A stretch of DNA of 23,276 nt from a virus. Positions within the stretch are counted from its first letter, which is position 1. Every line of letters begins with the position of its first letter. The translations under genes and the position numbers were made by a program. The stretch is taken from IMG/VR virus record IMGVR_UViG_3300033153_004956, positions 1-23,276 of that record; one strand, written 5' to 3'. Below are positions 7,975 through 14,359 of this stretch, in pieces. The notes beneath the pieces are model-generated. The model did no database searches, had not been told where the DNA came from, and saw only the letters and a list, made by a program, of their open reading frames with translations.

Positions 7975-8451
7975 CTATTTGGGTGTTTCTGCACTTGAAA
8001 CAATGCTTCCTAAAGAAACATCCGGCTTTGCTGCATCAAACTGGCTGAAATCCCAGACAATCAATTCCGGGATGTTGGATTTTAAGATTTCAGCTTTGTT
8101 TTTGTAGTAGTATTTCAGGCAGGCTTGGACCCACGGGAAAACTGTTTTGATTGCCGTTTTTGTTTCTTCCGGAGTGTCGTCCATGGCCAGCATCGCCTGA
8201 AATGTTTGCTGTGTACCGGGGTCATAATGTTCATAAATATAGGCACCGACATCCTGATTTAACGCCCCTGCGATCAGCGTCCGTTTTTCGGCCAAGCTCG
8301 GGCTTTTAGCGGTGAACAATTCCCGCGCCCTGTATTGCTGGACTGCCTCCTCACCTTCACCTATTGCGACTTGCTCAATGCAAAATGGCACCATGAATTT
8401 AGTATTGTCATATTTCTCAACTTCCGGTTGGTTCATGTTGTAACTGTACAT
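7975..8451 (-). CDS. Hypothetical protein overlapping the DGR reverse transcriptase gene
   Basis: 158 residues, acidic, beginning MYSYNMNQPEVEKYD. The middle reads 'LIAGALNQDVGAYIYEHYDP' and 'FQAMLAMDDTPEETK', then a Lys/Tyr-rich helix 'CLKYYYKNKAEIL'. It looks like a small helical phage protein and could be a fibre-assembly chaperone, since it follows the fibre/DGR cassette and precedes the tail genes; I do not recognise the family. Its first 35 bases overlap the 3' end of the reverse transcriptase gene in another frame, with an AAAGGGG ribosome site about 7 bases before the ATG at 8451. A second ATG lies at 8436. It is not a good match to Avd, the DGR accessory protein, which is small, basic and usually sits between VR and TR. 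Confidence 0.7.
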   Translation of the reverse strand: MYSYNMNQPEVEKYDNTKFMVPFCIEQVAIGEGEEAVQQYRARELFTAKSPSLAEKRTLIAGALNQDVGAYIYEHYDPGTQQTFQAMLAMDDTPEETKTAIKTVFPWVQACLKYYYKNKAEILKSNIPELIVWDFSQFDAAKPDVSLGSIVSSAETPK

Positions 8452-9499
8452 TTGCGGCCCCTTTCAAATATGGATTTTTGATTTTCAAACGCTGGCATGC
8501 ATCAGCAATTTGGGTTTCTGTTTTCGTTGCGTACTTCCGCCATAGATTTCGACCATTCCCGTAGAGGAACCACCCGAAATAGCTCATGACGGCACACACA
8601 TCGCTGCCATTGGCTCTATTTTTCTGTACAATTTTATTAGATCTTTGACTATATGCCGATGCAATGCGTTTTCGGATCAGGGTGTGACTCCCGTAAAACC
8701 GGTAGCCTAAGAAGTCAACGCCCCGCACTTTTGTCGGGAAAACCTGCCAGTTGCCTTTGACATCCAAGTGCAGATTGTCTTTGAAGTACACCTGGATTTC
8801 TCGCAATAAAGAATGCAGAGACTCCTTATCATGATACATGATCACGATATCGTCACAGTATCTTGAATAATACCGCAGGCCCTTTTCTTCTTTTGCCCAA
8901 TGATCAAAATACGCGAGATACAGGTTTGCGAAAAACTGGCTGAGGTAATTTCCGATAGGCACACCCGGAGAACTGTCAATAATTTCATCCAGTAGCCACA
9001 GGGTGTCCGAACATTTGATTTTCTTCCTGATAATTGCCTTCAGGATGTCGTGATTAATGGACGGATAGAACTTTCGAACATCCAGCTTTAGACAATACCT
9101 GGTCCCCGGTTTATCTTTCAAAAATCGCTTCATCCGCCGAACCCCATCGTGAATCCCGCGACCCTTCATCGAAGAGTAGGTATCCCGGATAAATAGATTC
9201 ATCCAAATGGGTTCCAGAATGTTCATAATGCAATGATGGATGATCCGATCCGGATAATAAGGCAGCTTGGCGATATCTCGCAGCTTGTTGCCTTCAACCC
9301 GCTGGAATCGTTCATAAGGCGCGTTCCTGAATGTCTTATTCTTCAACATCTCGTGGATCTCGTTAACGTATTTTTCCGGGTTTTCATCGACCATGACCAC
9401 TTCCCGATAAAACCTTTTTCCGCGTCTGGCATTTTGGTGAGCATCCAGAATGTTTTCCCGGTCGTAAATCTTCGAATACAAATTCCTATATCGTTTCAT
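8417..9499 (-). CDS. Diversity-generating retroelement reverse transcriptase
   Basis: 360 residues. It copies the TR RNA into cDNA with errors at adenines, which then replaces the VR. Motifs in order: 'SSMKGRGIHDG' (about 109-119), 'YCLKLDVRKFYPSI' with catalytic Asp140, 'IGNYLSQ' (182-188), 'YCDD' (214-217, the catalytic Asp pair) and 'VDFLGYRF' (261-268). The IGNYLSQ segment is the key one: DGR reverse transcriptases carry [I/V/L]GxxxSQ where group II intron and retron enzymes carry QGxxxSP. There is no maturase, endonuclease or thumb extension of the intron type. The gene starts 108 bases downstream of the TR, and its 3' end overlaps the next gene. Start is the ATG at 9499; no strong ribosome site is visible (GGGGG lies about 14 bases upstream). 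Confidence 0.95.
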   Translation of the reverse strand: MKRYRNLYSKIYDRENILDAHQNARRGKRFYREVVMVDENPEKYVNEIHEMLKNKTFRNAPYERFQRVEGNKLRDIAKLPYYPDRIIHHCIMNILEPIWMNLFIRDTYSSMKGRGIHDGVRRMKRFLKDKPGTRYCLKLDVRKFYPSINHDILKAIIRKKIKCSDTLWLLDEIIDSSPGVPIGNYLSQFFANLYLAYFDHWAKEEKGLRYYSRYCDDIVIMYHDKESLHSLLREIQVYFKDNLHLDVKGNWQVFPTKVRGVDFLGYRFYGSHTLIRKRIASAYSQRSNKIVQKNRANGSDVCAVMSYFGWFLYGNGRNLWRKYATKTETQIADACQRLKIKNPYLKGAANVQLQHEPTGS

Positions 9500-9606
9500 A
9501 GTGCTTGTGTTGACCCCCAGGTGTTCGGTTGCCCTACCAACCTGTAATGGGATACGTTATTTGTTCCACCAAGTGGTGAGGTTTCGAGCGGACGGAAAGA
9601 CACAAG

Positions 9607-9734
9607 AAGCTGCCCGACTGCCAATATTCGCATTGCGATTCGACCCCGTGTTATTCGTATTGCGATAAGCGAACCCCGCAATCGCGCCATTATTCAGGTT
9701 GCCCCCTGACAGGAGCGCCTGCTAACCGGCAGAA
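9607..9734 (-). repeat. DGR template repeat (TR)
   Basis: 128 bases that align with the VR at 9827-9957, with one 3-base gap near the 3' end (coding sense). From 9616 to 9734 there are 19 substitutions. Eighteen are at T on the plus strand, that is A in the coding-sense TR: 9619, 9625, 9627, 9633, 9640, 9649, 9654, 9655, 9658, 9660, 9682, 9690, 9691, 9694, 9699, 9707, 9720 and 9723. The VR bases opposite give 11 A-to-G, 4 A-to-C and 3 A-to-T changes. The only other substitution is at 9667. Read in the VR frame the TR has nine Asn (AAY) codons, typical of TRs because AAY can mutate to many residues without giving a stop. It also holds one in-frame TAG (9721-9723). Confidence 0.95.
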
Positions 9735-9767
9735 ACCGCCCAAAACCCAAAGCCCTGAGCCCGCGTG

Positions 9768-9816
9768 CGTGTTGCGTTTTGTCGTGCTGCGTTTTGCGGA
9801 CTCGTGTTGCATTAAA
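9768..9816 (-). repeat. Three related 14-base motifs in the VR-TR spacer
   Basis: On the plus strand the motif CGTGTTGCGTTTTG (9768-9781) is followed by CGTGCTGCGTTTTG (9783-9796) and a more diverged CGTGTTGCATTAAA (9803-9816). They lie between the end of the target gene and the TR. Known DGRs need sequence just past the VR, often a hairpin, for efficient homing. I see no good hairpin here, so these repeats are a candidate for that role or for binding by the RT complex. Confidence 0.6.
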
Positions 9817-9824
9817 AACCATTA

Positions 9825-11102
9825 TCAAGCTGCCGCCCGACCGCCAAGACTCGCACTGCGATACGACCCCGCGTTAGCCGCAATGCGATCAGCGAACCCC
9901 GCAAGCGCGCCAGCATCCAGGCTGCCCCCCGACAGGAGCGCCCGCAAACCGGCAGAACTGCTCGCATAATAATAATCAGTCATGTATGTTGTGGACCCAC
10001 CCGCCGCAACTGACGGCAGGAACGTCCCTGGGTGCAACGCCGATTGGTAACCGTTCGATAACGGCAGATCAATTCCCAGGTCCTCATAATCCGTCGAATC
10101 ACCATCATCATCCCAATCGGCGGGATTGTTGCTGATAAACACATTTGCATCAGTTAGCGGATCACCCACGGACTCAATTTTAATTCCATCGACCCATTTC
10201 CAGATATGCCCGAAAGGGTTTTCGATGCCGCGAAAGCTGTTCGCTACAACGATCGTTGGTGTTCCGGAAAAATCATAGGCACATCGCAGACCGGAATCCG
10301 CATCTCCCCAAGTGATTGATCCCGACTGATTCCCGAGTGTTTGCGTGATCCCGGATTTACAGCGTTTCGCTAAATCCCAGGCCCCGCCCTCTGTATACCC
10401 CGGCAAAGCCGATTGGCTGTTCCAGGTTGCGAATTCAGTCAAATACAGCATCAAAATTGCGTGATCTGACCAATATCCTTGTGAATGAAAAGGAGCGTCA
10501 ACCGTGCATCCAGCCCGAAGCTCTGTGCGGCTGATATAGGTCATGGGGAGGTATCCGGCAACGGAATGGATTTTATCGCCGGCGGTGTACAGACTGGAGC
10601 CTGTGCCGTCCACGTATGCGCTGACAGAATCGTCATAAAGGACGCCTTCAAAAGCACCGATGTATTTGTGGTCCGCTAAAGTTCCGCCCTCCCAAAACCA
10701 GGGATGGATGGTCGAAAGAACTACGGAAGCGTCTGATTTTGTGAAGTGAAAAGACCCTTGTCCAACCAATAAATATACATAGTTACCATCGGTCACATGG
10801 ATATATTCGAACTGTGCAGCTTGCACATGCACCTGTCCATCCGTGCCATCGATATTCGAAGCCGTACCATCCGACTTTTTCGTGCTGTCATCCGCACCAA
10901 GATAATACTGAAACTCTTTTGAGGCGTTCAGCACGCACCGTTTCATTTGTTGTTGAATAGGGAAATCCGCATAATCGAACGGGATGAACACGCCACCGGT
11001 TAGGATAATTCCTTTTGTCATCACTGGAGACGACTGGCTGGTATCCCATCTGACGCCATAAGCTAACGTATTTACAGTGTATTTCTTATTAACGAATGCC
11101 AT
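9825..11102 (-). CDS. DGR target: variable tail-fibre / receptor-binding protein (C-type-lectin-like end)
   Basis: 425 residues from the ATG at 11102, preceded by GGGGGG and 5 bases; an in-frame upstream ATG at 11162 lies inside the previous gene and is unlikely. The N-terminal half is a probable virion-anchoring and beta region. The second half has patterns typical of DGR target proteins: 'YIGAFEGVLYD', 'YLPMTYISRTELRAG', 'DHAILMLYLTEFATWNSQS', then 'RGIENPFGHIWKWVDGI', as in the C-type-lectin fold of Mtd-like and formylglycine-enzyme-like targets. The last 44 residues, about 382-425, are the VR, ending exactly at the TGA. Residues differing from the TR translation sit on 'GSLDAGALAGFADRIAANAG' and the following 'SYRSASLGG'. 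By analogy with BPP-1 it binds the host receptor and is varied to switch hosts; the target ligand is unknown. Confidence 0.9.
   Translation of the reverse strand: MAFVNKKYTVNTLAYGVRWDTSQSSPVMTKGIILTGGVFIPFDYADFPIQQQMKRCVLNASKEFQYYLGADDSTKKSDGTASNIDGTDGQVHVQAAQFEYIHVTDGNYVYLLVGQGSFHFTKSDASVVLSTIHPWFWEGGTLADHKYIGAFEGVLYDDSVSAYVDGTGSSLYTAGDKIHSVAGYLPMTYISRTELRAGCTVDAPFHSQGYWSDHAILMLYLTEFATWNSQSALPGYTEGGAWDLAKRCKSGITQTLGNQSGSITWGDADSGLRCAYDFSGTPTIVVANSFRGIENPFGHIWKWVDGIKIESVGDPLTDANVFISNNPADWDDDGDSTDYEDLGIDLPLSNGYQSALHPGTFLPSVAAGGSTTYMTDYYYASSSAGLRALLSGGSLDAGALAGFADRIAANAGSYRSASLGGRAAA
9827..9957 (-). repeat. DGR variable repeat (VR)
   Basis: 131 bases at the 3' end of the target gene, matching the TR at 9607-9734 apart from template-adenine positions, one other substitution (9890) and one extra GCG codon close to the stop. 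The 3' end in coding sense is GC-rich (GGTCGGGCGGCAGC before the TGA), as expected for the site where mutagenic homing starts. Identity falls off right after the stop codon on one side and at 9957 on the other. Confidence 0.95.
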
Positions 11103-11112
11103 TATTCCCCCC

Positions 11113-11724
11113 TTAATTTGCGAACCAATTAGACCCGTCTGAGTATAGGCTAATTGCTTCATAATCTGTGTTCAACGTGTAAATAGCTGCGCCGTCTATT
11201 GTTTCAGAACCTTGTGTGTCGATTGTAATATTATTTGTCCCAGCATTTCCGCCAGCATCTTTAATGAGAATTGTCCTACCACTCACACACTGAGCCGTAG
11301 GTAGGGTCAATGACGTTACAGCGCCCGTTGGGGTATAAGTAACGTGCAAAATATAGTCAGTGACTAGGAGGTCGTAGGTGGCGGCATTAACCGTTGTAAT
11401 GTTGACTGTTTGTCCGCCTTGGATATCAATGGCGGTATTTGGAGTAGTAGTTCCTATTCCAAGGGTAGTGCCTTTGAGACTAGTAAAAGACCCCGCAGCA
11501 GGTGTGGTGCCCCCAATGGCCCCAGGTGCCGCCATCAGTTCGCCCCAGGTTATCCGTTTCGTTCTCTCGTTAGCAACCGGCTCTGAGATATCAACAATGG
11601 GAGTAATGTCACCAGTTGCGACCGTCGTAAGCGCTGGCAGCTCACTGATTTTTGCCCCCCATACTGCTGAGGGAATGAATAAACAAAAGCAGGCTATCAA
11701 TGTCCATGTCCATAAGCGTTTCAT
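11113..11724 (-). CDS. Probable fibre/structural protein with N-terminal signal peptide
   Basis: 203 residues. The first 23 look like a Sec signal peptide: 'MKRLWTWTLIACFCLFIPSA', then a likely cut after VWG-A. The next part has phage fibre-type sequence: 'ISELPALTTVATGDITPIVD', then 'GAIGGTTPAAGSFTSL', common in fibre and head-fibre repeat regions. The rest is a Thr/Gly-rich beta segment ending 'SLYSDGSNWFAN', also typical of phage fibre ends. It sits 10 bases upstream of the DGR target gene and may form an adaptor or stem for it. The ATG at 11724 has AAGGAG 6 bases upstream. A secreted fibre-like protein in a virion operon is unexpected. Confidence 0.65.
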   Translation of the reverse strand: MKRLWTWTLIACFCLFIPSAVWGAKISELPALTTVATGDITPIVDISEPVANERTKRITWGELMAAPGAIGGTTPAAGSFTSLKGTTLGIGTTTPNTAIDIQGGQTVNITTVNAATYDLLVTDYILHVTYTPTGAVTSLTLPTAQCVSGRTILIKDAGGNAGTNNITIDTQGSETIDGAAIYTLNTDYEAISLYSDGSNWFAN

Positions 11725-11734
11725 AATCTTCTCC

Positions 11735-12016
11735 TTAAAAACTCAGCCTTGCAAGGATGGTTCCCGCGCTATACCCGCCAGTTTTAACGCCAATCCGGTA
11801 GATCCAGCCCCGCTCTATTTCTTCGCCTGATTCTTGTTTGTCCGCCGTGTACTCTTTCACGTCTTTCCAGAGAGCTCCATTATCAATGGACCTCTGGACG
11901 GTTACCGTATCCCCGGAAATACCAGAGATCGACACGTTGAACTTCCCGAAAATGGCCATCTCATCCGACCACACATTTTCCGCCGTTATTGTTTTTGAAA
12001 CTGATCCTATTGTCAT
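11735..12016 (-). CDS. Small beta-rich structural protein, hypothetical
   Basis: 93 residues starting MTIGSVSKTITAENVWSDEM. Alternating hydrophobic and polar residues ('GKFNVSISGISGDTVTVQRS', 'GWIYRIGVKTGGYSAGTILA') suggest a single small beta-sandwich. This type of short protein with 'V.vQRS.D.G..W.dV..yT' is common among phage head and tail decoration or fibre proteins. It lies 10 bases upstream of the signal-peptide fibre gene. The ATG at 12016 has an AGAGG site. No specific function can be assigned. Confidence 0.65.
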   Translation of the reverse strand: MTIGSVSKTITAENVWSDEMAIFGKFNVSISGISGDTVTVQRSIDNGALWKDVKEYTADKQESGEEIERGWIYRIGVKTGGYSAGTILARLSF

Positions 12017-12074
12017 TTTCTGTTACCTCTATTTATGCTTGGCTATAATAACACCTCTGCTCCCTGCCCCTCCG

Positions 12075-12248
12075 CTAAAATTCCAACTCAATAGGGTCGC
12101 CGCTTTCGGTTTCAAGCCGCTGCCCTGATTCTGTTTCTAATATTTGGGCTAAAGGCGGCGCAGGGAAGACAGGGCCAAGAATATCGTCAATCATATATTT
12201 GGAACCCAGGATCGGGGAAGGCGGCAACCATTGTTTTTCTTTTGGCAT
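12075..12248 (-). CDS. Small 57-residue protein with LETESG repeats, hypothetical
   Basis: A short open frame filling a gap that otherwise has no gene. It starts MPKEKQWLPPSPILGSKYMI and ends with two copies of a short unit ('ILETESGQR', 'LETESGDPIELEF'). Repeats such as LE.ESG..L.LE.. are frequent in small phage head and fibre proteins. An AGGT ribosome-site-like sequence lies 6 bases before the ATG at 12248, and the frame ends at TAG (12075-12077). Strand and spacing agree with the operon. It is short, so a chance frame remains possible. Confidence 0.55.
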   Translation of the reverse strand: MPKEKQWLPPSPILGSKYMIDDILGPVFPAPPLAQILETESGQRLETESGDPIELEF

Positions 12249-12300
12249 TTCGATACCTATTTTATCCCAGAGACCCGCAGGCCCCCAGGAATTTGAAGGT

Positions 12301-12617
12301 TTACGGATTAATCGTCAGATAAATCCCGTTGTACTCACCTGACGTTCCACCCGTTAAGGCTCTACCAATGGTCATTTGCTCAGTGACGGCAGTGGCCGGC
12401 AGTACAGACCCATCGGTATGGGGTATAATCGGCTCTCCGGCAACAAGGGTGCCTCCGGCTATACACGAACACGGCCCCCAGGTTTGCAGCCAGAAATAGT
12501 TATTGGCCGCCACCACCATATTCGGGAGACCTTGGACTAAGTCATTAACACCGCTTACGACATCCAGGTCATAGAACGGAGAACTGTATAGTTCGACCTC
12601 AGATGAGGTTGTCAGGG
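12301..12617 (-). pseudogene. Displaced 3' part of the gene at 12618-13010 (frameshift)
   Basis: The frame read back from the stop at 12301 continues upstream past its first ATG (12519) with sensible sequence: 'IALTTSSEVELYSSPFYDLD', then 'VVSGVNDLVQGLPNMVVAAN', 'WLQTWGPCSCIAGGTLVAGE' and '...YLTINP'. It joins the end of the upstream frame ('...ADTATSTEP', stop TAG at 12618-12620) if one base is added near 12618. The fused protein would be about 236 residues. I recall full-length phage proteins of this type, found after the capsid gene, with 'ALTTSSEV' in the middle and 'WLQTWGP' later, so this is very likely one gene. Confidence 0.7.
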
Positions 12618-13010
12618 CTATGGTTCGGTGGACGTGGCCGTGTCGGCATTGGCCACCGATTTAATGATATCACAGGTTTGTCCCTGGCCCGCGTTATCAT
12701 TCACGATCATAAGGCCACCGTCAAGGTTGGCTTCGGCAGCAGTGGTGGTGATATTCGGGACCTCAGTGGCCCCAATGGCCGCTGCTGTGCCAACAGTTAC
12801 GTTAGCTTCAGCAGGAGAGTCGGTGCTGCGAACCAATGCAGCGATGCCAAGTTCAACCCCACCGGCATACGCATAGTGGAAAGTTCTCAGGCCATACTTG
12901 AACCTGGCGCCCAAGGGATACCGCTGAGTGGCCTCAGGAACGAACAGCCCCTTCGGCTTGCCCACCACACCTAAAAGATGGGGTTCAAAGCCTTGAAATT
13001 TTGATAACAT
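12618..13010 (-). CDS. Head-associated structural protein, 5' part (gene split by a frameshift)
   Basis: 130 residues before an early stop. It begins MLSKFQGFEPHLLGVVGKPK, followed by 'RFKYGLRTFHYAYAGGVELG' and an Ala/Thr-rich beta part ending 'IVNDNAGQGQTCDIIKSV'. The ATG at 13010 has a GGAGG site 7 bases upstream. The pattern 'R.FhYaya.G.el..g.l' is common to a group of phage proteins coded just after the major capsid gene, probably decoration or cement proteins; the exact role is not known to me. The protein continues in the frame of 12301-12617 after a single-base shift, so the true product should be about 236 residues. Sequencing error, real mutation and programmed frameshift are all possible; no classical slippery heptamer is visible. 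Confidence 0.65.
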   Translation of the reverse strand: MLSKFQGFEPHLLGVVGKPKGLFVPEATQRYPLGARFKYGLRTFHYAYAGGVELGIAALVRSTDSPAEANVTVGTAAAIGATEVPNITTTAAEANLDGGLMIVNDNAGQGQTCDIIKSVANADTATSTEP

Positions 13011-13046
13011 TTTACTACCTCCAGGTGGTACGTTAGGGTTATTGGT

Positions 13047-13463
13047 TTAAGGTGCTTTAATGACCATCACATTCCAAGTGGACGTGGCTATATCGAGGGT
13101 CCCCCCTGTTTCATTAGCCATGGTTACGGTGACAGTATTAGTTGCCGACACAACGCCAGCGACTATGATGTCAGTAACGTCAATACCGGCCCCCACAAGA
13201 ACGAAGTCACCGAGTGCCGCGCCTGTAACAGTGAAGTCCTTAGACTCTTGCGCTCCATCTATAAGACTTCCAGGGTCCCAAGTCGCACTCCCGGTCAATA
13301 CTCCATCACATACGGTATTGATCTCCGCAGCCGTGGCGGTCAACCCAAGTTTTGTCAATGCCGTGGCAACCGCCACATCCACCAACTCATGGGCATCGCT
13401 CGACATAAACACCGGTTGATCTGCTGTCCCGCCTTCTGGGACAGGGACATTAAGGTTAGACAT
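13047..13463 (-). CDS. Head decoration/fibre-type protein, hypothetical
   Basis: 138 residues: MSNLNVPVPEGGTADQPVFM, then a helical 'ALTKLGLTATAAEINTVCDG', then a beta-rich C-terminus ('DFTVTGAALGDFVLVGAGID' onwards to 'TSTWNVMVIKAP'). 'LGLTATAAEIN..CDG' is a motif often met in phage head and fibre proteins. It follows the major capsid gene after 32 bases, a usual place for decoration proteins. It is preceded by a strong AAGGAG site in a leader identical over 16 bases to that of the gene at 16415-16693. The role as a decoration protein is inferred from position. Confidence 0.65.
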   Translation of the reverse strand: MSNLNVPVPEGGTADQPVFMSSDAHELVDVAVATALTKLGLTATAAEINTVCDGVLTGSATWDPGSLIDGAQESKDFTVTGAALGDFVLVGAGIDVTDIIVAGVVSATNTVTVTMANETGGTLDIATSTWNVMVIKAP

Positions 13464-13465
13464 AA

Positions 13466-13481
13466 TTTATATCTCCTTGAT
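13466..13481 (-). promoter_or_regulatory. Strong ribosome binding leader shared with 16695-16710
   Basis: Coding-sense ATCAAGGAGATATAAA directly before the ATG at 13463. The same 16 bases occur before the ATG at 16693. The core AAGGAGATAT is the same as in the well-known T7 gene 10 leader. Confidence 0.75.
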
Positions 13482-13495
13482 ATTACTCATAATTC

Positions 13496-14359
13496 CTAAC
13501 TCTCGCTACACGCGATCTCAATAACCTGCTCTTCTTCAATTCTGGTTGCGCCCATGTCCATCTTGAGCCAGACCTGCCAGGCGTAATTCTTGTCGGCCCT
13601 CTGGTCGATCTTGGCCTGGATGTCGGTCAGGACTCCGTAGCCGATTGCGCCCTTTGCGAAGGCGTAGCAGTAACGAACGTCGGACGTAAGGTCCAGAAGT
13701 TGAGTCCGGATAAACGTGAAGCCCATGAAGGTATTGATCTTGCCCTCAACGAGGGCCTTGACAGTGTTGTAATCAGCGCTCTTGACCTCTGTGGTCTCCA
13801 GGAGGTTGGTGATTTGACGAGCGGCAAGAACTATGTACCTTCCCATATCCTCATCAACCTCATCCGCGTCAAGCTGCTCCTTGGCCGTCATGAGCTTGGA
13901 TAGGGTCAGGCCTACGCCGCCATGCGCGATCTTCTGGGCAGCGGGCAGGACAACCTCAGTCGTTCCGGTCCGGCCCGAATACGAGGAACCGCCAAGCGCA
14001 GTGATAATCACCGAGTCTTTGGCCCTGTTCATGGCCATTCGGGCAATCTGGTTATAGTAGTTTTTGGGATCGACAAGCATCCGAACCTGATCTTCCTTGT
14101 CCAGCAGCGTAGCCCACACACGAGGCGTAGCAGTCTGCTTTCTCCGGGAATGATCGACTTCGATGTTCGGGGTGTCGTCGTGACGGGTTACGAGTTCAAC
14201 GGCTTCGGTGGCGCCCATTCGCTCCCAATACAAGGCATCTCCTGTCACCTGTACCGGTGGGATGGTCGTGCCCTCAAGCCTACTCGTTTTTTGCTGGGAA
14301 AGAATACGGATCGTGTTTTGGAAATTTTCTACATAATATTGTTCGATACTCTCGGCCAT
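13496..14359 (-). CDS. Major capsid protein
   Basis: 287 residues. Diagnostic parts: 'EQYYVENFQNTIRILSQQKT', 'WERMGATEAVELVTRHDDTP', 'DHSRRKQTATPRVWATLLDK', 'DQVRMLVDPKNYY' and 'ALGGSSYSGRTGTTEV'. The pattern 'F...I..L.QQk.S.L', 'GAT...e...RH.DTP', 'HsRR', 'D.ED.vRML.DP' belongs to the podophage capsid protein group often annotated phage_capsid_2 (HK97-fold shell protein). It follows the scaffolding gene, with a hypothetical gene and an HNH gene between them, and is followed by small decoration-type genes. The ATG at 14359 has a GGAG site 8 bases upstream. The 115-base leader before it contains two inverted repeats. Confidence 0.9.
   Translation of the reverse strand: MAESIEQYYVENFQNTIRILSQQKTSRLEGTTIPPVQVTGDALYWERMGATEAVELVTRHDDTPNIEVDHSRRKQTATPRVWATLLDKEDQVRMLVDPKNYYNQIARMAMNRAKDSVIITALGGSSYSGRTGTTEVVLPAAQKIAHGGVGLTLSKLMTAKEQLDADEVDEDMGRYIVLAARQITNLLETTEVKSADYNTVKALVEGKINTFMGFTFIRTQLLDLTSDVRYCYAFAKGAIGYGVLTDIQAKIDQRADKNYAWQVWLKMDMGATRIEEEQVIEIACSES

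Larger units (their letters stand above)
9500..9826 (-). ncRNA. Likely DGR template RNA region (TR with flanks)
   Basis: This 327-base stretch between the reverse transcriptase start and the end of the target gene holds no protein gene. It contains the TR (9607-9734), a 92-base spacer towards the VR with three related motifs, and a 107-base stretch towards the RT. In known DGRs the RNA covering the TR and its downstream flank is the template and primer for cDNA synthesis. The flank has two short inverted repeats: 9527-9542 (GGTTG / CAACC, 6-base loop) and 9567-9578 (CACC / GGTG, 4-base loop). RNA ends are not visible; the boundaries here are only those of the gene-free stretch. Confidence 0.6.

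Noticed and set aside
7975-8451. Taking this gene as avd
   Set aside because: It is acidic, longer than usual Avd, and placed after the RT rather than between VR and TR; no Avd-like pattern seen.
9496-9690. Minus-strand 64-codon frame across the TR
   Set aside because: It lies over the TR in a frame different from the VR frame and has no ribosome site; the TR is non-coding template.
9769-9969. Plus-strand frame over the VR
   Set aside because: Antisense shadow of the GC-rich variable repeat and spacer; nothing supports a gene on this strand.
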